Source: Parasedimentitalea maritima (GTDB lineage: Bacteria > Pseudomonadota > Alphaproteobacteria > Rhodobacterales > Rhodobacteraceae). From it: a stretch of 64,000 bases of DNA. Each line of letters begins with the position of its first letter. The first letter of the stretch is position 1. A program made the translations under genes and the position numbers. The notes under the pieces were generated by a model, which searched no databases, was not told the DNA's origin, and was given only the letters and a program-made list of their open reading frames with translations. Shown here piece after piece: positions 16,166-24,839 of the stretch. The stretch covers positions 62,001 through 126,000 of the forward strand of contig NZ_VAUA01000002.1 of assembly GCF_005771405.1 (NCBI RefSeq), written 5' to 3'.

Positions 16166-16633
16166 CTACGCGCAGTCCAGCGACATAGACCCATCTGATT
16201 GACGCCCTCTGTAGGCCTCAATCATCATGTCCGGACGCTTCAGCACCCCCTGCGCGATCAGCAGCCTCATGTGGCTGTTGTCATAGTAACGTTCTTCGAT
16301 AATCTTGCCACTGCGCCATTGCTGCCAGCACAACCCGTCAATCTGATGCCGGACGCCTTCGGATGTGCTGAAGCTGGTTTTGTTCCGAAACACACAGATC
16401 TGCAGCACCTCAATGGACCGCACCTCTGTAATCATCCCCTCGATCAAAGAGGCCGTGTTTATAAACGGTTCCTGCTTACGCCGTGCTTCGCCAGCACCAG
16501 TGGCAAACAGGGTGTCATTGGCAAACATCACCCCATCCGCAGCAAAGAATTTGTCAAAAGCCGCCAGAGGTTTCCCGGCTTGCAGCAACTCAATTTGTTG
16601 CCTGACGCAGTCAGCAAAAGAACGCTCAATCAT
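16166..16633 (-). CDS. SnoaL-like (NTF2-fold) protein
   Basis: 155 residues. The arrangement of an N-terminal helix pair (QQIELLQAGKPLAAFDKFFAADGVMFAND), central strands and WQQWRSGKIIEERYYD fits the SnoaL/NTF2-like cone fold used by cyclases, isomerases and non-enzymatic ligand binders. AGGATATCGAG precedes the ATG. Convergent with the Hint gene, only 18 bases apart, with a small TAGCT-GT-AGCTA palindrome at the junction. No catalytic role can be assigned. Confidence 0.6.
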   Translation of the reverse strand: MIERSFADCVRQQIELLQAGKPLAAFDKFFAADGVMFANDTLFATGAGEARRKQEPFINTASLIEGMITEVRSIEVLQICVFRNKTSFSTSEGVRHQIDGLCWQQWRSGKIIEERYYDNSHMRLLIAQGVLKRPDMMIEAYRGRQSDGSMSLDCA

Positions 16634-16781
16634 CTCGATATCCTATTTCTATGTTCTGTGCCTGTCTGCGGCACTCAGGCAGAGAACATTTATAGAACAT
16701 GGCGCATTTCGCGGTCAACGCGATTCGAGTCGACTGATGACAGTTTCTGGCATCAAAGCGGTATTCTAACCTTCCCGCCTT

Positions 16782-17138
16782 TTATCTCCCCTCCTCCAAC
16801 TCTCGCACTTTGGCATGGGCGTTTAGAAACAATCGTGGCGTCACATTGTCCCCGTCATAGGCCTCGATGTGACCGCTTAACAACGCCATCCAATAGATCC
16901 GCAAAATCGCGTTGATGCGGCGGCCATAGCCGGGGCCAAGTTTGCGAAACCAGCGCACCATATCCGCATCCAGACGCACGGTGACACGGGTCTTCGCCCG
17001 GTCCAACCGCTCCCAGCTGTCCATCCCGTTCCAGTCTTCGGGCATGCTTTTGTCGAGCCACACCTTGCGCAGTTCATCTTGGTGTCGTTCCAGTTCCAAT
17101 TGCATTTCTGTACTGGCAGACTTTCGATTGATGCTCAT
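16782..17138 (-). CDS. BrnA-type antitoxin family protein (no BrnT partner)
   Basis: 118 residues from the ATG at 17138; upstream in-frame codons to 17237 look non-coding. The C-terminal part carries the BrnA pattern: KTRVTVRLDADMVRWFRKLGPGYGRRINAILRIY, a ribbon-helix-helix DNA-binding fold. In BrnTA modules BrnA neutralises the ribonuclease BrnT encoded just upstream and represses the operon. No BrnT-like ORF is seen on either side, so it is probably a solitary regulator. The N-terminal half is charged and unmatched. Confidence 0.7.
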   Translation of the reverse strand: MSINRKSASTEMQLELERHQDELRKVWLDKSMPEDWNGMDSWERLDRAKTRVTVRLDADMVRWFRKLGPGYGRRINAILRIYWMALLSGHIEAYDGDNVTPRLFLNAHAKVRELEEGR

Positions 17139-17301
17139 GTTATCACAGCCCTGTGCCTGTTGCGGGAGCGACAAATCTGGACCCCAAAGGTTAATCCCGC
17201 CAATGCACTGCGCCCGGTGCACAGGTGGTGCACGCAAAGTGTACAGATCGCACCTGCCGTTTTCCTTGCCTCAGGCCACTTTCTTACCTATACGCGCGCT
17301 C

Positions 17302-18909
17302 ATGTCTGACACTGCTTCAAACCGCCCCAATCTGCCGGCTGAAATCGCCCGCCGCCGCACCTTTGCGATCATCTCGCATCCGGATGCGGGCAAGACCACA
17401 TTGACGGAAAAATTTCTGTTGTACGGTGGCGCGATCCAAATGGCCGGACAGGTGCGTGCAAAAGGCGAAGCGCGTCGCACCCGATCCGACTTTATGCAAA
17501 TGGAAAAAGACCGCGGCATCTCGGTTTCAGCATCCGCAATGTCGTTTGATTATGATGATTTACGGTTCAACCTTGTTGACACGCCCGGCCACTCGGACTT
17601 TTCCGAGGACACCTATCGCACCCTGACGGCAGTAGATGCTGCCGTCATGGTCATCGATGGCGCCAAAGGTGTAGAAAGCCAGACACAGAAACTGTTCGAA
17701 GTTTGCCGCTTGCGCGATTTGCCAATTTTGACCTTCTGTAACAAGATGGACCGGGAAAGCCGCGAAATCTTTGACATCATTGATGAAATTCAAGAAAACT
17801 TGGCGATCGATGTGACCCCGGCAAGCTGGCCGATTGGGGTTGGGCGTGACTTTGTTGGAACCTACGATATCCTGCGCGACCGGTTAGAACTGATGGATCG
17901 CGCTGACCGCAACAAAGTTGCGGAAAGTATTGAAATCAATGGCTTGGATGACCCCAAGCTGGCGGAACACGTGCCTGAACATCTGCTGGAAACATTTCTT
18001 GAAGAACTGGAGATGGCGCGCGAACTCCTGCCAAAACTGGACCGTCAGGCCTTGCTAGATGGAACAATGACACCAATTTGGTTTGGTTCAGCAATTAATT
18101 CCTTTGGTGTCAAAGAGTTGATGGATGGCATTGCAAACTACGGGCCTGAGCCTCAAGTTCAAAAAGCCAACCCACGTGATATCGCGCCCGAGGAAAAGAA
18201 GGTTACCGGTTTTGTCTTCAAGGTGCAGGCCAACATGGACCCCAAGCACCGTGACCGCGTCGCCTTTGTACGCATGGCCTCAGGCCATTTTAGTCGCGGT
18301 ATGAAATTGACCCATGTGCGCACCAAAAAGCCGATGGCGATTTCCAATCCGGTTCTGTTCTTGGCCTCAGACCGTGAATTGGCGGAAGAGGCCTGGGCTG
18401 GTGATATCATCGGCATTCCCAACCACGGCCAATTGCGCATTGGTGACACACTGACCGAGGGCGAAGCCCTGCGTGTGAGCGGTATCCCATCGTTTGCGCC
18501 AGAGCTGCTGCAAAGCGTACGCCCTGGCGATCCGCTGAAAGCCAAGCACCTTGAAAAGGCCTTGATGCAATTTGCCGAAGAAGGCGCAGCCAAGGTGTTC
18601 AAACCCTCCATCGGCTCTGGTTTTATCGTTGGCGTTGTTGGGCAGCTCCAGTTCGAAGTGCTCGCAAGCCGCATCGAGATGGAATATGGCCTGCCAGTGC
18701 GATTTGAGCAAAGTCAGTTTACCAGCGCCCGATGGGTTAGCGGTGACAAACAAGTGCTTGATAAATTCATCAACACGAACAGCCAGCACATCGCCCATGA
18801 CCACGACGGAGACATCGTCTATCTCACACGTTTGCAGTGGGACATTGACCGCGTTGTTCGGGACTACCCAGAGCTAAACCTTACCGCTACTAAGGAAATG
18901 ATGGTCTAG
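17302..18909 (+). CDS. prfC: Peptide chain release factor 3
   Basis: 535 residues from the ATG at 17302. G-domain motifs: SHPDAGKTTLTE (G1), the switch region ending in RGISVSASAMSF, DTPGHSDFSEDTYR (G3) and TFCNKMDRE (G4), then domain II and the RF3-specific C-terminal domain ending DIVYLTRLQWD-IDRV. RF3 is a GTPase that recycles RF1/RF2 from the ribosome after peptide release. The open frame extends upstream of 17302, but homology starts at the chosen ATG. No clear Shine-Dalgarno sequence is visible. Confidence 0.95.
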   Translation: MSDTASNRPNLPAEIARRRTFAIISHPDAGKTTLTEKFLLYGGAIQMAGQVRAKGEARRTRSDFMQMEKDRGISVSASAMSFDYDDLRFNLVDTPGHSDFSEDTYRTLTAVDAAVMVIDGAKGVESQTQKLFEVCRLRDLPILTFCNKMDRESREIFDIIDEIQENLAIDVTPASWPIGVGRDFVGTYDILRDRLELMDRADRNKVAESIEINGLDDPKLAEHVPEHLLETFLEELEMARELLPKLDRQALLDGTMTPIWFGSAINSFGVKELMDGIANYGPEPQVQKANPRDIAPEEKKVTGFVFKVQANMDPKHRDRVAFVRMASGHFSRGMKLTHVRTKKPMAISNPVLFLASDRELAEEAWAGDIIGIPNHGQLRIGDTLTEGEALRVSGIPSFAPELLQSVRPGDPLKAKHLEKALMQFAEEGAAKVFKPSIGSGFIVGVVGQLQFEVLASRIEMEYGLPVRFEQSQFTSARWVSGDKQVLDKFINTNSQHIAHDHDGDIVYLTRLQWDIDRVVRDYPELNLTATKEMMV

Positions 18910-18939
18910 ATTATCATCTGAAACACTGAGAAACGGCAA

Positions 18940-19890
18940 ATGTCGAACTCTGAACATTCCCGCTGGGGTCTTGTGGCCACCATCAAGGCCCCAGCTATCG
19001 ATATACTGAGTTTTGCTGCCTATCACCTCGAGGCGGGCGCGCATCGACTGTTTTTATACCTTGATGCTCCCTGCCCAGATGCAATGCCCTTTCTCAAGGC
19101 ACACCCCAAGATCCGGGTCATCCTGTGTGACGACGCCCATTGGCAAAAACGACGCAAATCCCGTCCCATAAAACATCAGGTTCGCCAAACGCTGAATGCA
19201 ACGCGCGCATATCGGCGTCAGGCCCGCGATGTTGACTGGCTGATCCACATGGATGTCGATGAGTTTTTATGGAGCGAACAGCCTGTTCATACACACCTTG
19301 GTCCCCTGTCGCAGGATGTATTTTGTGCGCGGGCCCGCCCAATAGAATCGCTGGCCGGAGATGGCACCACATTTAAGGGGCATATTCCAAACGATCCAAC
19401 CCGCAGCACAATTGTTCGCCATCTCTACCCTCGCTTTGGCGATCAACTGAAGTCGGGTTTCCTTAGCCACGATCAGGGCAAACTCTTTGTACGAACCGGT
19501 GCCGAGGGCATAGAGTTTCGTATCCACAATGTGTTCCGCGAGGGCGAAAGCAACCCTGATCAAATCGAACTGTCTCCGGTCGATTTGTGCCATGTACACA
19601 GTAAGGATTGGGACAGCTGGTTTGCTCACTACCGCTATCGCCTGCAGCAAGGGTCATACCGGCCAGAACTTGCGCCCAATCGTAGGCGTGAACTGGGGGG
19701 GATCACCCTACACGAGCTCTTGACCGAAATAGAAACTGAAAATGGCGTATCCGGGCTGCGCGCTTTCTATGATGAGCTCTGCGCTGACACACCGGAACTG
19801 CGCGCCCGTCTACACGACCAAGGACTGCTGAAGATTCGCAGGCTTCACCTCACCGAAAAACGTCAGAAACAATTCCCTGCATTCGGTTGA
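18940..19890 (+). CDS. Glycosyltransferase family 2-like protein
   Basis: 316 residues. The start (RWGLVATIKAPAIDILSFAAYHLEAGAHRLFLYLDAP) and the metal-binding DVDEF at about residue 106 (WLIHMDVDEFLW) match the Glyco_tranf_2_4/DUF23-like GT-A group that is frequent in Roseobacter genomes. HVHSKDWDSWFAHYRYRLQQGSY lies in the C-terminal half. It starts 30 bases after prfC. Donor and acceptor sugars are unknown; a surface polysaccharide role is a guess. Confidence 0.75.
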   Translation: MSNSEHSRWGLVATIKAPAIDILSFAAYHLEAGAHRLFLYLDAPCPDAMPFLKAHPKIRVILCDDAHWQKRRKSRPIKHQVRQTLNATRAYRRQARDVDWLIHMDVDEFLWSEQPVHTHLGPLSQDVFCARARPIESLAGDGTTFKGHIPNDPTRSTIVRHLYPRFGDQLKSGFLSHDQGKLFVRTGAEGIEFRIHNVFREGESNPDQIELSPVDLCHVHSKDWDSWFAHYRYRLQQGSYRPELAPNRRRELGGITLHELLTEIETENGVSGLRAFYDELCADTPELRARLHDQGLLKIRRLHLTEKRQKQFPAFG

Positions 19891-20054
19891 TTTGTTTCCC
19901 AAATGCCCCAATAACACATTCCCAGCGCAGATTAGCCGACTCTGTTTGACCCATCGCCGTGATTTTGCTATTCCCCGCCGCGAGCCAACAGTGCAAATCG
20001 CACTTAGACCATCCGGGTCCGGCCATATCAATGCACGTGCGGGCTAAGTCAGCG

Positions 20055-20069
20055 TCCGCGAAACGCGGA
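20055..20069 (+). promoter_or_regulatory. Hairpin sequestering the ribosome-binding region of the helicase gene
   Basis: TCCGCG (20055-20060) pairs exactly with CGCGGA (20064-20069) across AAA, ending 5 bases before the ATG at 20075. The only Shine-Dalgarno-like bases (GGA) are in the 3' arm, so the structure could reduce translation unless melted or remodelled. Function is inference. Confidence 0.45.
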
Positions 20070-20074
20070 TACAC

Positions 20075-21604
20075 ATGACGAAATTTTCTGATCTGAATCT
20101 CAACCCTAAAGTTCTCAAAGCAATCGATGAAGCGGGTTATGAAACCCCAACACCGATCCAGGCTGAGGCAATTCCGCCTGCGCTGGAAGGTCGTGACGTT
20201 TTGGGTATTGCCCAGACCGGAACCGGTAAAACTGCCTCTTTTACCCTTCCTATGATCACTTTGCTGGCCCGAGGCCGTGCGCGCGCCAGAATGCCGCGCA
20301 GTCTGGTCCTGTGCCCGACACGCGAACTCGCTGCTCAGGTCGCCGAAAATTTCGACACCTATGCCAAGCATCTGAAACTGACCAAAGCCCTGCTGATTGG
20401 CGGCGTTTCGTTCAAAGAACAGGATGCTGCAATTGACCGGGGTGTTGATGTTCTGATTGCCACCCCTGGCCGTCTGCTGGACCATTTTGAACGCGGCAAA
20501 CTGATTCTATCAGATGTGAAAGTCATGGTGGTAGATGAAGCCGACCGTATGCTCGATATGGGTTTCATACCCGATATCGAACGCATTTTTGGTATGACAA
20601 ACCCGTTGACCCGACAGACGCTGTTCTTTTCGGCCACTATGGCACCAGAAATTGAACGCATCACCAATACGTTCCTATCAGCACCTGCACGCATCGAAGT
20701 GGCGCGTCAGGCGACCGCTTCCGAAAATATCGAGCAGGGCGTCGTGATGTTCAAAGGATCGCGCCGCGATCGTGAAGGAAGCGAGAAGCGCAAGCTGCTG
20801 CGCACACTGATCGATGGTGAAGGCGAAAAATGCACAAACGCAATCATCTTTTGCAATCGCAAAATGGATGTCGATGTGGTTGCCAAATCGCTGAAAAAAT
20901 ATGGCCATAACGCAGCCCCAATCCACGGCGATCTGGATCAAAGCCAGCGGACCAAGACACTCGATTCTTTCCGCGAAGGCGAGTTGCGTATCCTTGTGGC
21001 TTCAGATGTTGCGGCCCGCGGCCTGGACGTACCCAGCGTCAGCCATGTGTTCAATTTTGACGTCCCCAGCCACGCCGAGGACTATGTGCACCGTATCGGT
21101 CGCACAGGTCGCGCTGGCCGCGATGGGAAGGCCGTGATGATCTGCGTTCCCAAGGATGAAAAGAACCTCGCTGATATTGAGCGCTTGGTGCAACGGGAAA
21201 TTCCACGACTGGAAAACCCGCTGAAATCGGCCAAGGAAGAAGCGGCAAAAGACAGTGGCAAAGATGGTGCCGAGGAAAAGAAATACACCACACGCACCCG
21301 CCGGTCTTCCGCGAAGACTAGCGAGCCACGCAAGGCAGCGGATGAGACCGCAGACAGCACCAAGGATCGCCAGCCCAAGACAGAAGAGCGTCAGGCCAAA
21401 ACAGAAGAACGTCAGACCAAATCCGAAGACCGGCGCCCCAAATCAAACGATAACCGGTCCCGTTCTTCCGACAACAGGTCGAATTCGCGGTCCTCTTCCA
21501 ACCGTTCACGCGGTGGCCGAGACAACGGGAAGTCTGTGGTCGGCTTAGGCGATCACCTCCCCAGCTTTATTGCGCTGAGCTTTGAAGAGCGCCGCGCTAG
21601 CTAA
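20075..21604 (+). CDS. DEAD-box ATP-dependent RNA helicase (RhlE-like)
   Basis: 509 residues. All DEAD-box motifs are readable: FSDLNLNPKVLKAI...PTPIQ (Q motif), AQTGTGKT (I), PTRELA (Ia), TPGR (Ib), DEAD (VVDEADRMLD, II), SAT (III), IIFCNRK (IV), ASDVAARGLD (V) and HRIGRTGRAGR (VI). The C-terminal 130 residues are low complexity, basic and Arg/Ser/Asp-rich, with an imperfect repeat around KTEERQ-KTEERQ-KSEDRR and a final RGG-like stretch, probably an RNA-binding tail. It unwinds RNA duplexes in ribosome assembly or cold adaptation. The 184-base leader ends in a hairpin at the start codon. Confidence 0.93.
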   Translation: MTKFSDLNLNPKVLKAIDEAGYETPTPIQAEAIPPALEGRDVLGIAQTGTGKTASFTLPMITLLARGRARARMPRSLVLCPTRELAAQVAENFDTYAKHLKLTKALLIGGVSFKEQDAAIDRGVDVLIATPGRLLDHFERGKLILSDVKVMVVDEADRMLDMGFIPDIERIFGMTNPLTRQTLFFSATMAPEIERITNTFLSAPARIEVARQATASENIEQGVVMFKGSRRDREGSEKRKLLRTLIDGEGEKCTNAIIFCNRKMDVDVVAKSLKKYGHNAAPIHGDLDQSQRTKTLDSFREGELRILVASDVAARGLDVPSVSHVFNFDVPSHAEDYVHRIGRTGRAGRDGKAVMICVPKDEKNLADIERLVQREIPRLENPLKSAKEEAAKDSGKDGAEEKKYTTRTRRSSAKTSEPRKAADETADSTKDRQPKTEERQAKTEERQTKSEDRRPKSNDNRSRSSDNRSNSRSSSNRSRGGRDNGKSVVGLGDHLPSFIALSFEERRAS

Positions 21605-22113
21605 CTCAACTGCGCTTCTAACGCTTGAAAGGCCGTGCTCTCAGGGGTGCGGCCCTATTTGTTGTGATGTCCCGGTGCTGTGTTGATCTAGTGTGCGGAT
21701 CTTGCGGACGCCAAAACGGCTCTGCCAGTTCAGATAAGTGGCGCATATTGTTTCTGGTAGCAAAGTAAAAACAGCCATAAAGCCAGCGTTTTAGAAACAC
21801 TTTGGCCCCTCCTGTTTTCACTTAAATCGCTCATGATCAACTACTTTGTTGGGACTAGAGCAGCCTTGATATTCCCTATGAGCACTTACACAGAGGTGCA
21901 TGGGCAAAAGCTGTCCGGCGGAAGCAATGCCCAATCCGACAACTGGTATTCTCTCAAAGAGGCCACCATACAGTCGTCCCCTACTAGATTGTTAACGCAC
22001 GTTTGCACCTGCAGCATGGCGGCAATGTCGTATTGGCCGATGTTCTCTGGGACAAATCAGCCTATCTGATGCGTAAGACAACCAAACGACTGATGACCCA
22101 GCGAGTTGATACC
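21605..22113. other. 509-base gap with no supported gene
   Basis: Open frames here (for example 21833-22069, plus strand) have no recognisable motif, weak starts and atypical composition. A short GGCCG...CGGCC hairpin at 21631-21654 just after the helicase stop, followed by CTATTTGTTG, may terminate the helicase transcript. From 22003 a frame stays open into the 57-aa gene below and could be an N-terminal extension, but I do not support it. Confidence 0.4.
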
Positions 22114-22287
22114 ATGAACAAAATTGAATATCCTCAAATCTCCGCCGCCGATATCCGCAATATCGAAGCCCGTGCCCACCAGCTTCGCGCTGAGGCTATG
22201 CGTGATTTGTTTCGTGCGCTTGGACGCGCAATTGCTGCACTGCCGCGGAAAATTTCTGGACTGTTTCACCGCCCACACCACGCGTAA
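22114..22287 (+). CDS. Small RSP_7527-like protein
   Basis: 57 residues from the ATG at 22114: IEYPQISAADIRNIEARAHQ followed by LRAEAMRDLFRALGRA and a basic C-terminus. The pattern of a helix containing A-x-x-LRAEA-x-R resembles the small Rhodobacterales proteins named RSP_7527 family, and distantly DUF1127. The function of the group is unknown. It ends 32 bases before a strong terminator, which supports a transcribed gene. Identification is from memory of the family and is moderate. Confidence 0.6.
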   Translation: MNKIEYPQISAADIRNIEARAHQLRAEAMRDLFRALGRAIAALPRKISGLFHRPHHA

Positions 22288-22319
22288 CCAAACAAGCAAC
22301 CACAACTCACTTCAAATAG

Positions 22320-22352
22320 AAAGCGCCCCGGTCGGAACAACCGGGGCGCTTT
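22320..22352. terminator. Strong bidirectional hairpin terminator
   Basis: AAAGCGCCCCGGT (22320-22332) pairs perfectly with ACCGGGGCGCTTT (22340-22352) around a 7-base loop: a 13-bp stem with A and T tails on either side. It separates the convergent small gene and ribonuclease J gene and can serve both. Confidence 0.9.
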
Positions 22353-22378
22353 TATGATTCTAAGATTGCGACCTGCGC

Positions 22379-24046
22379 TTAGCGCATCCGGCTGACAACC
22401 ACAGTGACCTCTGGCTTTTTGCCGATTTCGTTCTGCGCGCTTTGCCGGGTTAGACGCCGCAGCCCCTCTTCCAGCTTATCGTCATCACGCAGGGTCTTTT
22501 TGCCTGCCCGTTTTAGAAATTGGTTCAGATCCTTTTCCAGAACTTCAACCAGCCCTTCCTTGGAACGTCCGGTTTCTGCCAGACCTTTGACGTCACACCA
22601 AGGTTCACCCAGTGGTTCGTCTTCTTCGTCCAGAATGACTGTCACAACAACATGGCCATTCAGGGCCATACGAATTCGGTCACGAACAACGCCGTCCATA
22701 GCGCCGATTTTCACCGAACCATCCAAATAGGTGCGACCAGTGTCGATGTATTCGGCCACAACAGGGGTGTCCCCAGTCAAGTCCATCAGCATACCGTTGA
22801 CCACAACAGCACTGGCCATGCCCTTGCTAAGACCCAGACGCGAGTGTTCACGCAGATGGCGGTGCTCACCGTGCATTGGGATCAGCATCTTGGGCTTCAC
22901 CAGATCATGCAGCGTTTCCAGATCGGGACGGTTGGCGTGACCCGATACGTGATACACACCCGAGCTGTCATCGACCACATCCACGCCCTTTTCAGAGAGC
23001 TGGTTCATGATGCCGATCACACCTTTTTCGTTCCCCGGAATGGTCTTTGAAGAGAACAAGAACAGATCGCCTTCTTTCAACTGAAGCCCGCGATACTTGC
23101 CACGAGCCAACTGCGCCGAGGCGGCACGGCGTTCGCCCTGGCTGCCAGTAACCAGCAACATCAGGTTCTCACGAGGCATCTGGGTGGCTTCTTCCGGGCT
23201 GACCACTTTTGGAAACTGGGTCAGAACGCCGGTTTCAATAGAAGCCTCGACCATTCGCTGCATTGCACGTCCCAGCAGCACAACTGAGCGCCCTGCCCGT
23301 TCACCTGCTTCAGCCAGCGTTTTTACACGGGCTACGTTGGAGGCAAAGGTGGTCGCAACAACCATGCCTTTGGCATCTTCGACTAGCTTGGTGATCTCAG
23401 GACCCAGTTCCAGTTCAGATCGACCGGGATTGGGCGAGAACACATTGGTGCTGTCACACATCAACGCCTGAACGCCATCTTTGCTCAGTTCACTCCACAC
23501 GGCGGGATCAAACGGTTCGCCAACAATCGGGGTTGGGTCTGTTTTGAAATCGCCCGAATGGAGAACACGGCCAGCAGGTGTATCAATCACCATGCCGCCG
23601 CTTTCTGGAACCGAGTGAGAGATCGGGACAACGCCGACGGTAAAGGGACCCAGTTTGGTAACTTCAGGCCATGCAGAAACAATTTGCACGGCGTCTTCGG
23701 GGTGACCGTGCTCTTTCATCTTGCGACGGGCGATGTTCGCCGTAAACGCCCTTGCATAGATTGGTACGTTCAGCTTGCTGTACATATGCGCCACACCACC
23801 AATGTGGTCTTCATGCGCGTGGGTAATAAAGATACCCTCAAGCTGGTCAGCGCGTTCCTGCAGCCAGGTCATGTCTGGCATGATCAGATCAACACCCGGA
23901 GTGCTGTCCATGTCCGGGAAGGCAACCCCCAGATCCACCAGGATCAGACGTTCTTTACCGGGCTTACCATAGCCGTAGACATAGGCATTCATGCCAATTT
24001 CGCCTGCCCCACCCAGGGGCAGATAGATCAATCGTTCAGTGCTCAT
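22379..24046 (-). CDS. rnj: Ribonuclease J
   Basis: 555 residues from the ATG at 24046; the upstream frame to 24094 lies inside coaX. Metallo-beta-lactamase core: LGGAGEIGMN, THAHEDHIGG (zinc ligands), HSVPES and HSGDFK, then the beta-CASP region (LLVTGSQGE, HVSGHA) and the C-terminal domain typical of RNase J. It has endo- and 5'-3' exonuclease activity in RNA maturation and decay; alphaproteobacteria use it for rRNA and mRNA processing. Its start overlaps the 3' end of coaX by 11 bases, so birA-coaX-rnj form an operon. Confidence 0.94.
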   Translation of the reverse strand: MSTERLIYLPLGGAGEIGMNAYVYGYGKPGKERLILVDLGVAFPDMDSTPGVDLIMPDMTWLQERADQLEGIFITHAHEDHIGGVAHMYSKLNVPIYARAFTANIARRKMKEHGHPEDAVQIVSAWPEVTKLGPFTVGVVPISHSVPESGGMVIDTPAGRVLHSGDFKTDPTPIVGEPFDPAVWSELSKDGVQALMCDSTNVFSPNPGRSELELGPEITKLVEDAKGMVVATTFASNVARVKTLAEAGERAGRSVVLLGRAMQRMVEASIETGVLTQFPKVVSPEEATQMPRENLMLLVTGSQGERRAASAQLARGKYRGLQLKEGDLFLFSSKTIPGNEKGVIGIMNQLSEKGVDVVDDSSGVYHVSGHANRPDLETLHDLVKPKMLIPMHGEHRHLREHSRLGLSKGMASAVVVNGMLMDLTGDTPVVAEYIDTGRTYLDGSVKIGAMDGVVRDRIRMALNGHVVVTVILDEEDEPLGEPWCDVKGLAETGRSKEGLVEVLEKDLNQFLKRAGKKTLRDDDKLEEGLRRLTRQSAQNEIGKKPEVTVVVSRMR

Positions 24047-24824
24047 ATTGGAGACCGTTTTCCTTGTTGTATTTGTGGATGATCTGCAAACCATGCATGG
24101 TCAGATCGTCCTCAAAAGCGTCAAATAGTTGTGCTGTTTGCTGGAACAAAGGCGCCAGCCCGCCTGTAGATATGATTTTCATTGGTGCGCCATGCTCGGC
24201 TTTGATGCGGGAACAGATTTCGCGTACCAGACCAACGTAACCCCAGAACACGCCGGATTGCATGCAGGCCACTGTGTTGGTGCCTATTACCGACTGCGGC
24301 TTTGAAATGTCAACATGGGGTAGTGCCGCGGCCGCCTGATGCAGGGCCTCAAGACTAAGATTTACACCCGGTGCAATCACACCGCCGATATAGGCACCAT
24401 CTTCGGCCACCACATCAAACGTGGTCGCTGTGCCAAAATCCACCATGATCAGGTTGCCACCGTAGTGGTCGAAGCCAGCTACAGTATTGACCAGGCGGTC
24501 GGGGCCAACGGCCGTGCCTTCATCCACACGGACTTCGACCGGTAGCAGACAATCGGATTTTCCCACCACAATTGGTCGGGTGTTATAGTAACGATCACTC
24601 AGAACCCGTAGATTGAACACCACGCGGGGCACTGTAGACGAGATGATCATATCAGTGATATCCGCCTCAATTCCCTGAAGCCGCATCAGAGTGTTCAGCC
24701 AGACAAAATACTGGTCCGCCGTCCGGCGCCAATCAGTTGCAGTACGCCAGGTTCCGATGAATTGTTCTCCATCCCAGATAGAGAAAACGGTGTTTGTATT
24801 GCCGCAGTCGACTGCCAAAAGCAT
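24036..24824 (-). CDS. coaX: Type III pantothenate kinase
   Basis: 262 residues. ATP-binding DCGNTNTVFSIWD at the N-terminus, GPDRLVN and GNLIMVDFGTATTFDVV in the middle, GGVIAPGVNLSLEAL and ISTGGLAPLF later are the type III (CoaX/Baf) signature. It phosphorylates pantothenate as the first step of coenzyme A synthesis; the type III enzyme is not feedback-inhibited by CoA and needs a monovalent cation. It lies 15 bases after birA and overlaps rnj, matching the order found across Rhodobacterales. Confidence 0.95.
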   Translation of the reverse strand: MLLAVDCGNTNTVFSIWDGEQFIGTWRTATDWRRTADQYFVWLNTLMRLQGIEADITDMIISSTVPRVVFNLRVLSDRYYNTRPIVVGKSDCLLPVEVRVDEGTAVGPDRLVNTVAGFDHYGGNLIMVDFGTATTFDVVAEDGAYIGGVIAPGVNLSLEALHQAAAALPHVDISKPQSVIGTNTVACMQSGVFWGYVGLVREICSRIKAEHGAPMKIISTGGLAPLFQQTAQLFDAFEDDLTMHGLQIIHKYNKENGLQYEH

Positions 24825-24839
24825 CGCGCTGACCCTTAC

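Noticed and set aside
16157-16168. TAGCT-GT-AGCTA palindrome between convergent Hint and SnoaL-like genes
   Set aside because: Only 5 bp arms with a 2-base centre and no T-tract, overlapping a stop codon; too weak to call a terminator or operator.
21833-22069. 78-residue plus-strand frame
   Set aside because: No recognisable domain, no convincing start signal, and ends without relation to the following gene.
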